Origin: Actinomycetes bacterium
GTDB lineage: Bacteria > Actinomycetota > Acidimicrobiia > Acidimicrobiales > Palsa-688
Length of the DNA: 7,253 nt
Assembly (NCBI GenBank): GCA_021819345.1
Contig: JAKARG010000157.1
Span: 1 to 7,253, forward strand
Direction: 5' to 3'
Below the pieces are notes generated by a model. That model saw nothing but the letters and a program-made list of their open reading frames with translations. It was not told the DNA's origin and made no database searches. The translations under genes and the position numbers were made by a program. Shown here one piece after another: positions 1-4,516 of the stretch (position 1 is its first letter; every line of letters starts with the position of its first letter).

Positions 1-1
1 G

Positions 2-1756
2 GCGCTGCTCGCCGCCCCCGTCGCCTGCTTGTTCGTGCTCCGCCTCCGGGCCATGAGCCCTCAGGTGATCCCCGACCCGGCGCTGACCAGCGTGTTCCTC
101 TGGGACCCCCGAGACCTGGTGGTCCGCTACGCACCGCAGGTGCTCTCGCCGGCGCTGCGCGCCTACATCGGTCCGAGGGCCGCCTACTTGCGCTGGGGCA
201 CCCGGGCGGGCTTCCTCGTGCCCGGACGCCTCGCCTACCTCGCGCTCGGGACCCTGCCGGGCTTCTTCGGCTTCCGCTACGCGCTCGCCCTGGTCGCGAC
301 CGTCCCGAGCTACCTCCTCGCCAAGCGCACCTGGGGAGCCTGGGCGGGGGCGCTGGCGGTCGTCGCAGTCATGGCGTGCCCGGTGGTGGTCTCGGCCTGG
401 GGCACCGACTTCCCCGACTCTGCGGCCCTCTCCTACCTGCTCGGCGGTACGGCCTGCCTGCTGATGCCCTCCCGGTCCGTCGCCTCCCGGCGCGCCTGGA
501 AGGTTGTTGCCGCATCGCTGCTCGCCGCGTCGGTCTGGGCGCTCGCCACCGTGGCGGTCCTGCTGGCGGTGCTCCTCGTAGTCTGGGCGCTCGCCGAGCT
601 CGCCACCGGGGCCGGACGGCGCCTCGTCGAGGAGGTCGGCCTGCTCGCTGGGGGGGCGGCGGCGACCACCTTGGCGCTGTCGGTCGGCTCGTGGGCGCTG
701 CTCGGCCGCTTCGACTTCGAGCTGCCGACGCTGCGGGCGTTGCTGTTCCTCGACACACCTGCACAGGAGCTGCTGTGGCACTCGACCAACCCGGCTTGGG
801 CCCCCTATGACGTCTACCTGCTCGTGCTCCCCGCAGTGGTCGTCGCCTGGGCGCTCACGGTCCTGCTTCGCCGCCGGCGGGTAGAGCGTCTGACCGTGCT
901 CGTCGGTGCCGTCGCCACCGGCCAGCTCGCGCTCGCCTGCTACCTGCAGTTCCTCGGCTCGGTCCAGATCCTGGAGGACCACTACCTCTCCTCGACCATC
1001 TGGGCGGCCTCGCTGCTCACCCTCGTCGCGGTCGCCGCCGAGATCGCCCGACCCTTCTCCCACCGTCCGCTGTGGCGTTGGGCGCCGGCGGCAGCCGTCG
1101 TGATCGTGACCCTGGCAGTCGAGGCCCTGCCGACACCGCCCGAGATGCGCTGGGGGCCCTTCGGGTACCTGCTCGTCGGCTTCGTCGCGATCGCCACCCT
1201 CGCCGGGTACGCCGCCTCACGCCCGGGAGCCCGGGTCGTGGCGCTTGCGGCCGTGCTCGCCGGCCTGCTCGTGCTCACGGTCACCCCGTCACCGACGCTC
1301 CCGGTCCTCCAGGGCACGGTCCCCGATCCCTACCCCTCCTACGCCGGGACGCTCGGCGGCCCCGCCGGCCGCCTGGTCGACGTCTACCTCCTCGAGCACC
1401 AGGTCCGTGAGTGGGTGCCGAACGCGACCTACCTCGGCGAGCAGCTGGTCACCTGCCGCTCCTCGACCCGTAGCCTCCTCCAGCTGTACCTGATCGGAAT
1501 GTTCCACGCCGGGATCAACCTCGTCCCCGGCACCTGTCCGCGCGTCGGGCCCGGGGTCCGCCGGGAGATCGCCGACCGCAAGGCCGCCCAGCTGCTCGTG
1601 ATCAGCACCCGCCCGATCCACCTCGACGAGCTCCTCGGCCGCCTCGCGCCGCTCGGCCCCCGGGTGGCGAAGCGGGGGCACCTCGAGGAGGGCAAGGTGG
1701 GCTGCTGGCTGTGGTTGATCGACTTCCCCCGCTACCTCGGCTCACGAGCGATCTGA
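2..1756 (+). CDS. Polytopic membrane protein, GT-C / family 39-like glycosyltransferase (5' end missing)
   Basis: The frame is open to the left edge and its first codons encode a hydrophobic stretch (ALLAAPVACLFVLRL) that looks like the end of a first membrane helix. The true start is therefore probably outside the window; TTG at 29 and ATG at 53 are only internal candidates. Counting residues from the TTG at 29, an acidic extracytoplasmic loop (about 11-60, with PDPALTSVFLWDPRDLVVRY) is followed by about 11-12 hydrophobic helices up to residue 419, then a soluble tail of about 155 residues (420-575) with three cysteines (476, 503, 559). Many helices, an acidic first outer loop and a C-terminal soluble domain are the architecture of GT-C glycosyltransferases of the ArnT/PMT type, which use polyprenyl-phosphate sugars. 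That assignment is by architecture only. The donor, acceptor and pathway are unknown, and a non-enzymatic membrane protein cannot be excluded. Confidence 0.7.
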   Translation, partial: ALLAAPVACLFVLRLRAMSPQVIPDPALTSVFLWDPRDLVVRYAPQVLSPALRAYIGPRAAYLRWGTRAGFLVPGRLAYLALGTLPGFFGFRYALALVATVPSYLLAKRTWGAWAGALAVVAVMACPVVVSAWGTDFPDSAALSYLLGGTACLLMPSRSVASRRAWKVVAASLLAASVWALATVAVLLAVLLVVWALAELATGAGRRLVEEVGLLAGGAAATTLALSVGSWALLGRFDFELPTLRALLFLDTPAQELLWHSTNPAWAPYDVYLLVLPAVVVAWALTVLLRRRRVERLTVLVGAVATGQLALACYLQFLGSVQILEDHYLSSTIWAASLLTLVAVAAEIARPFSHRPLWRWAPAAAVVIVTLAVEALPTPPEMRWGPFGYLLVGFVAIATLAGYAASRPGARVVALAAVLAGLLVLTVTPSPTLPVLQGTVPDPYPSYAGTLGGPAGRLVDVYLLEHQVREWVPNATYLGEQLVTCRSSTRSLLQLYLIGMFHAGINLVPGTCPRVGPGVRREIADRKAAQLLVISTRPIHLDELLGRLAPLGPRVAKRGHLEEGKVGCWLWLIDFPRYLGSRAI

Positions 1757-1795
1757 GGACCCGAGGGCGCCATACCCAGGGAGGAGAGCCTCTTG

Positions 1796-1811
1796 CGGGG
1801 ACGACGCCCCG
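1796..1811. terminator. Short GC hairpin between convergent membrane-protein gene and tRNA-Leu
   Basis: CGGGG (1796-1800) and CCCCG (1807-1811) form a 5-bp stem with a 6-base loop, extendable by one G-U pair. It lies in the 64-base gap between the stop of the membrane-protein gene and the 3' end of the convergent tRNA gene, where a two-way terminator would be expected. There is no T-run on either side, so intrinsic termination is doubtful. It may only be a 3'-end processing or stabilising structure. Confidence 0.3.
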
Positions 1812-1820
1812 TCCACCCGG

Positions 1821-1902
1821 TGCGGGCGAGAGGACTTGAACCTCCACCCCTCTCGGGACCAGGACCTAAACCTGGCGCGTCTGCCGATTTCGCCACGCCC
1901 GC
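1821..1902 (-). tRNA. tRNA-Leu (anticodon UAG)
   Basis: Read on the minus strand, this 82-base gene folds as a class II tRNA. The 7-bp acceptor stem is GCGGGCG (1902-1896) paired with CGCCCGC (1828-1822), and the discriminator base is A (1821). The anticodon stem CCAGG/CCTGG encloses loop TTTAGGT, giving anticodon TAG, which reads CUA/CUG leucine codons. A long variable arm (CCC-GAGA-GGG) and a T arm with loop TTCAAGT follow. The long variable arm with A at the discriminator position is typical of bacterial tRNA-Leu. The 3' CCA is not encoded: the bases after the discriminator read CCG, so CCA must be added by nucleotidyltransferase. It is convergent with the membrane-protein gene and divergent from the DtxR-type gene. 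Confidence 0.97.
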
Positions 1903-1903
1903 T

Positions 1904-1944
1904 CCGGGTCGCACTCTAGCGTCCACCCGGGCACAGCGACCCGG
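1904..1944. repeat. Perfect 9-bp inverted repeat in the tRNA-Leu / DtxR-gene intergenic region
   Basis: CCGGGTCGC (1904-1912) and GCGACCCGG (1936-1944) are exact reverse complements separated by 23 bases. Their centres are 32 bp apart, close to three helical turns. The left arm overlaps the expected tRNA transcript start, and the right arm lies just upstream of the TACGAT -10 box of the DtxR-type gene. The position fits an operator shared by two divergent promoters, but no known DtxR, IdeR or MntR box is recognisable, and the arms are further apart than in a classical DtxR palindrome. Confidence 0.5.
1913..1918 (-). promoter_or_regulatory. Probable -10 box of the tRNA-Leu promoter
   Basis: The minus strand reads TAGAGT here, matching the actinobacterial TANNNT -10 pattern, 10 bases before the mature tRNA 5' end. 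That leaves room for a transcript start about 4 bases upstream of the tRNA. No convincing -35 hexamer is visible. The box lies just inside the left arm of the inverted repeat 1904-1912/1936-1944. Confidence 0.45.
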
Positions 1945-1951
1945 CGGCCGG

Positions 1952-1967
1952 TACGATCGGCTACGTG
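1952..1967 (+). promoter_or_regulatory. -10 box and likely leaderless start of the DtxR-type gene
   Basis: TACGAT (1952-1957) matches TANNNT and is followed after 7 bases by the GTG start at 1965. Transcription normally begins about 6-8 bases after the -10 box, which would place the first RNA base at or next to the start codon. No Shine-Dalgarno sequence precedes the GTG. Leaderless mRNAs are common in actinobacteria. No clear -35 element is visible. Confidence 0.5.
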
Positions 1968-2651
1968 TCGGCTGAAGGGTTCCATCCTCCGATAGAGGAG
2001 TACCTGGAAGCCGTGCACGAGCTCGAGGAGGAGGGAACGCCGGCCATCCAGGCCCGACTGGTCGAGCGGCTCGACCATTCCGCGCCGGCGGTCTCGGAGA
2101 TGGTCCGCAGGCTGCGCGACTCGGGCTACCTCGAGGCCGACGGTCGGACGCTGACGCTCACCCCGGCCGGGCGGTCGCTCGCCGAGAGCGTCGTGCGCAA
2201 GCACCGCCTGGCCGAGCGGCTGCTCACCGACGTGATCGGGTTGCCCTGGGCTGGCGCCCACGTGGAGGCCTGCCGCTGGGAGCACGTCATCTCCGACGAC
2301 GTCGCCCAGCGCCTGGAGGTGCTCCTCGGCCACCCGACGACCTGCCCGCACGGGAACCCGATCCCGGGCACCGGTCCCGACCTCCGCCACCTCACGCCGC
2401 TGGCGGACGCGCGCCCCGGTGACCGGGTACGCCTGGAGCGGGTGACCGAGCAGGTCGAGATCGACGGGGCGGCTCTGTCGTACCTCTCGGAGCACGGCTG
2501 GGTCCCCGGCGCCGAGGCGGTGGTCTCCTCCCGCGCCCCCGACGGGACCCTCACCCTGAGCGTCGAGCCGGATGGCCGGGGCATGGCCCTGTCCCCCACC
2601 CTCGCCCAGCAGCTGCACGTGGCGGCCGCCGAGCAGGCGGGGCGCGCTTGA
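1965..2651 (+). CDS. DtxR/IdeR/MntR-family metal-dependent transcriptional repressor
   Basis: The 228-residue product matches the full length of DtxR/IdeR. Residues 8-70 form the winged helix-turn-helix (PIEEYLEAVHELEEEG; recognition helix around SAPAVSEMVRRL, 39-50). Residues about 72-140 form the metal-binding and dimerisation domain with RKHRLAERLL and HVEACRWEHVIS, ending in CPHGNPIPG. Residues about 143-215 form a FeoA/SH3-like domain. By recalled alignment to DtxR, the ligands H80, E84, H99, C103, E106 and H107 are present. Two positions differ: E12 occupies the DtxR Met10 site, where MntR has Asp8, and Gly168 replaces SH3-domain ligand Gln173. The recognition-helix Gln43 equivalent is Glu45. 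It is expected to repress genes when bound to Fe(II) or Mn(II), and which metal is unclear. GTG at 1965 is chosen because it gives the family's usual N-terminus. The gene is translationally coupled to the next one. Confidence 0.93.
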   Translation: MSAEGFHPPIEEYLEAVHELEEEGTPAIQARLVERLDHSAPAVSEMVRRLRDSGYLEADGRTLTLTPAGRSLAESVVRKHRLAERLLTDVIGLPWAGAHVEACRWEHVISDDVAQRLEVLLGHPTTCPHGNPIPGTGPDLRHLTPLADARPGDRVRLERVTEQVEIDGAALSYLSEHGWVPGAEAVVSSRAPDGTLTLSVEPDGRGMALSPTLAQQLHVAAAEQAGRA

Positions 2652-3475
2652 AGCTGTTCATCTCCTCCGACATGGAGGGCACCGCCGGGGTGGTCGACTG
2701 GGACCAGGTGCGACCCGGCTCGCCGGCCTACGCCGCCGCGGTGGAGCTGCTCCTCGGCGAGGTCAACGCAGCCATCGAGGGCGCAGTGGCGGCCGGGGTG
2801 ACCGAGGTGCTGGTCAACGACTCCCACGGCCGGATGGCCAACCTCCCTCCGGGAGGTCTCGCAGGCAGGGCCCGCTACCTCTCGGGGAGCTACAAACCGC
2901 TCTACATGATGCAGGGCCTCGACGGCAGCTTCGACGCAGCGATGTTCGTCTCCTACCACGGGTCGATGTCCTCGCGAGCTTCGACGCTCGGCCACACCTA
3001 CCACCCCGCAGCGTTCGCCGAGGTGGCCCTGAACGGGTCGGTGGTCGGCGAGGCCGGTATCAACTGCCTGGTCGCCCAGGCACACGCAGTGCCGGTGGTG
3101 CTCGTCACCGGCGACGACACCACCGCAGAGGAGATCCGCTCCGCATCGCCGGGGACCCGAGCGGCGGTGGTGAAGCACTCGGTCTCCCGCCTGGCCGCCG
3201 AATCGCTGCACCCGGCGGACGCCTGCGAGCTGATCCGGGCCGAGGCCGCCGCCGCTATCCGAGAGCTCGGGTCGTCCCGGCCACCGGCGATCGAGCTCCC
3301 CGCCACCCTCGCCATCCGCTTCCACAACTGCGACTACGCCGAGGTCGCGTCGCGGGTCGCGGGGGTCAGCCGAACCGGCGACCTCTCCGCCGAGATCTCC
3401 GACGCCGATCCCGGCAGGCTCTACACCACCTTCGTCACCGCGGTGCTGCTCTGCCGGGGGCTCGTCGGGGAGTAG
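2648..3475 (+). CDS. M55 family zinc D-aminopeptidase (DppA-type)
   Basis: The 275-residue product is the size of Bacillus subtilis DppA and matches it along its length. The SxDxEG signature sits at 6-11 (SSDMEG). The expected binuclear zinc ligands are D8, E10, H60 (in VNDSHG), H104 (in VSYHG) and E135 (in VVGEAGIN), and a further histidine, H116, lies near the position of the active-site His in DppA. DppA releases N-terminal D-amino acids from short peptides such as D-Ala-D-Ala and forms a self-compartmentalising decamer. No signal peptide is seen, so it should be cytoplasmic. It starts with TTG inside the stop codon of the repressor gene (TTGA, 2648-2651), which implies one mRNA and coupled translation. 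The role is inferred as recycling of D-amino-acid peptides, possibly from cell wall. No peptide transporter genes lie beside it, unlike the dpp operon. Confidence 0.92.
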   Translation: MKLFISSDMEGTAGVVDWDQVRPGSPAYAAAVELLLGEVNAAIEGAVAAGVTEVLVNDSHGRMANLPPGGLAGRARYLSGSYKPLYMMQGLDGSFDAAMFVSYHGSMSSRASTLGHTYHPAAFAEVALNGSVVGEAGINCLVAQAHAVPVVLVTGDDTTAEEIRSASPGTRAAVVKHSVSRLAAESLHPADACELIRAEAAAAIRELGSSRPPAIELPATLAIRFHNCDYAEVASRVAGVSRTGDLSAEISDADPGRLYTTFVTAVLLCRGLVGE

Positions 3476-3501
3476 CGCGCCGGGGATTAGCGCGCCGGGG
3501 C
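3466..3501. repeat. 15-bp tandem repeat (about 2.4 copies) spanning the D-aminopeptidase stop codon
   Basis: CGGGGAGTAGCGCGC (3466-3480) is followed directly by CGGGGATTAGCGCGC (3481-3495), a 14/15 match, and then by a partial third copy starting CGGGG (3496-3500). The unit includes the stop codon TAG (3473-3475). Because the period is a multiple of three, a second in-frame TAG occurs at 3488-3490. The repeat fills most of the 40-base gap before the convergent pdtaR stop. No stem-loop followed by a T-run is visible there. Confidence 0.75.
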
Positions 3502-3515
3502 AGCGACCGCGGGGC

Positions 3516-4106
3516 TCAGATCGCCGGCGTCTCGGGCCGGAGCCCCTCGTCGACGACCCGTCGGGCCACGACGTCCATCCTCACCCGTTCGTTCATCGCC
3601 GACTGCTGGACCCAGGTGAACGCCTCGTGCTCGGCCATCCCGCACTCGTCCATCAAGACCCCCTTGGCCCGCTCGACGAGCTTGCGGACCTCCAGGCGCT
3701 CCTCCAGGTTGCGCACCTGCTCCTCGAGGGCGGTCATCTCCTGGAAGCGCCCGAGGGCGATGTCGATCGCCGGCAGCAGCTCCGCCTTCTGGAACGGCTT
3801 GACCAGGTAGGCGAGAGCCCCGGCGTTGCGCGCCTGCTCGATCAGGTCCCGCTGGCTGAAGGCGGTGAGGATGAGCACCGCCGACAGCCTCCCGGCGGTG
3901 ATCTCCCGGGCGGCGCTGAGCCCGTCCATCCCGGGCATCTTGATGTCGAGGATGGCGAGGTCGGGTCGATGCTGGCGGACCAGCTCGACCGCCTCGTCCC
4001 CCCGTCCGGCCTCGCCGACCACGGAGTAGCCCTCCTCCTCCAGGATCTCCCTCAGGTCGAGACGGACGATGGCCTCGTCCTCGGCTATCACGACTCGCAC
4101 GACCAT
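3516..4106 (-). CDS. pdtaR: PdtaR-type response regulator with ANTAR RNA-binding domain
   Basis: The 196-residue protein has a receiver domain (1-120) and an ANTAR domain (about 125-190), and it closely resembles mycobacterial PdtaR (Rv1626) from memory. Receiver landmarks are the acidic pair E9/D10, phosphoacceptor D54 (AILDIKMP), T81 (LTAFSQRDL) and K103 (YLVKPF). The ANTAR part begins with a short coiled coil (EEQVRNLEERLEVRKLVERAKG) and carries the AKG and A-F-x-W-x-Q-x-x-AM pattern. ANTAR proteins bind paired hexaloop RNA hairpins and block transcription termination. In mycobacteria PdtaR is phosphorylated by the histidine kinase PdtaS, and no kinase gene is in this window. The ATG at 4106 is backed by a strong GAAGGAG ribosome site 8 bases upstream. 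It is the last gene of a peptidase/helical-protein/regulator run, separated from the previous gene by a 95-base pyrimidine-rich leader. It is convergent with the D-aminopeptidase gene. Confidence 0.95.
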   Translation of the reverse strand: MVVRVVIAEDEAIVRLDLREILEEEGYSVVGEAGRGDEAVELVRQHRPDLAILDIKMPGMDGLSAAREITAGRLSAVLILTAFSQRDLIEQARNAGALAYLVKPFQKAELLPAIDIALGRFQEMTALEEQVRNLEERLEVRKLVERAKGVLMDECGMAEHEAFTWVQQSAMNERVRMDVVARRVVDEGLRPETPAI

Positions 4107-4112
4107 CTACTG

Positions 4113-4173
4113 CTCTCCTTCGCTCTCGTCTGAAGGGAAGGGTGGGTGGAAGGAAGGAAAAGCGGGTGGAGGG
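4113..4173 (-). promoter_or_regulatory. Pyrimidine-rich leader of pdtaR with possible SD-sequestering hairpin / rut-like tract
   Basis: As RNA, positions 4173-4132 contain 25 C, 13 U, 3 A and only 1 G. This C-rich, G-poor composition is what Rho loading (rut) sites show. The segment UUUUCCUUC (4161-4153) can pair with GAAGGAGAG (4121-4113) in a 9-bp helix with two G-U pairs, closing a 31-base loop and covering the whole pdtaR ribosome-binding site. Both readings are inference from composition and complementarity. No ANTAR-type twin hexaloop hairpin was recognised. Confidence 0.4.
4115..4121 (-). promoter_or_regulatory. Strong Shine-Dalgarno of pdtaR
   Basis: The minus strand reads GAAGGAG, 8 bases before the ATG at 4106. 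It is the only strong ribosome-binding site before any start in the window and it settles the pdtaR start. It can pair with a segment of the upstream leader at 4153-4161. Confidence 0.85.
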
Positions 4174-4201
4174 CCCCAGTCCGAGCGATGCTCTCGCCGG
4201 C

Positions 4202-4504
4202 TCAGCTCCCCCCAGCATCGTCGGCGAGGAGGCGGTCGAGCAACTCGTCCTGACTGGAGCGCAGCGTGTCGATGCTCGCGAGGAGGTTCCGCCGGGCCCG
4301 ATCGAGCGCGTCGACGTGGCGCTGGGCCTCGGAGTGCTCCCGGTGGGCGAGCGGGGTCTCGGAGACGAGCGACCGCATCCGTGCCTCCTCGGCGCTCTCG
4401 GCGAGAGCTGCCAGCTGCTCGTCGAGGACCGCGAGCTCGTCGGTTGCGGCGCGCAGGCGCTGGGCGGTGTCGAACAGCCGGCGCTCGATCAGGGCGCGAG
4501 ACAT
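4202..4504 (-). CDS. Small charged alpha-helical (coiled-coil hairpin) protein, function unknown
   Basis: I do not recognise a family for this 100-residue protein. It is rich in Ala, Leu, Glu, Asp and Arg, has no Cys, Trp or Tyr, and shows heptad-like spacing of Leu/Ile/Ala in two long helices (about 2-46 and 53-94), broken at SETP (48-51). This suggests a two-helix antiparallel coiled coil. There is no signal peptide or membrane helix. The ATG at 4504 lies 12 bases after the peptidase stop, in the same reading frame, and has no Shine-Dalgarno sequence, so translation probably depends on re-initiation from the upstream gene. Downstream comes pdtaR after 95 bases. Its coding reality is supported by the sensible amino-acid pattern and by filling the gap between two same-strand genes. 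It could be a structural or adaptor protein. Confidence 0.75.
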   Translation of the reverse strand: MSRALIERRLFDTAQRLRAATDELAVLDEQLAALAESAEEARMRSLVSETPLAHREHSEAQRHVDALDRARRNLLASIDTLRSSQDELLDRLLADDAGGS

Positions 4505-4516
4505 GGGATCGCGATG

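Noticed and set aside
1732..1926. Small minus-strand frame with a familiar-looking peptide (KSADAPGLGPGPERGGGSSPLA)
   Set aside because: This peptide is the translation of the tRNA-Leu gene, a known annotation artefact.
1903..1964. Classical DtxR/IdeR iron box
   Set aside because: No sequence resembling the TTAGGTTAG-type half sites is present; only an unrelated GC-rich inverted repeat is seen.
2126..3325. 399-codon open frame on the minus strand across the repressor and D-aminopeptidase genes
   Set aside because: It is antisense to two well-matched genes. Its product is a low-complexity Arg/Gly/Ala/Ser mixture with no domain, typical of shadow frames in GC-rich DNA.
2572..3810. 412-codon plus-strand frame overlapping the repressor 3' end, the D-aminopeptidase and part of pdtaR
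   Set aside because: It is out of frame with three genes that carry clear family motifs. The product is Arg/Gly/Pro-rich and matches nothing.
4107..4201. ANTAR target RNA (two hexaloop hairpins) before pdtaR
   Set aside because: I could not find two successive hairpins with 6-base loops carrying A at position 1 and G at position 4; only one weak short hairpin (GAGC-GAT-GCTC, 4183-4193) is visible.
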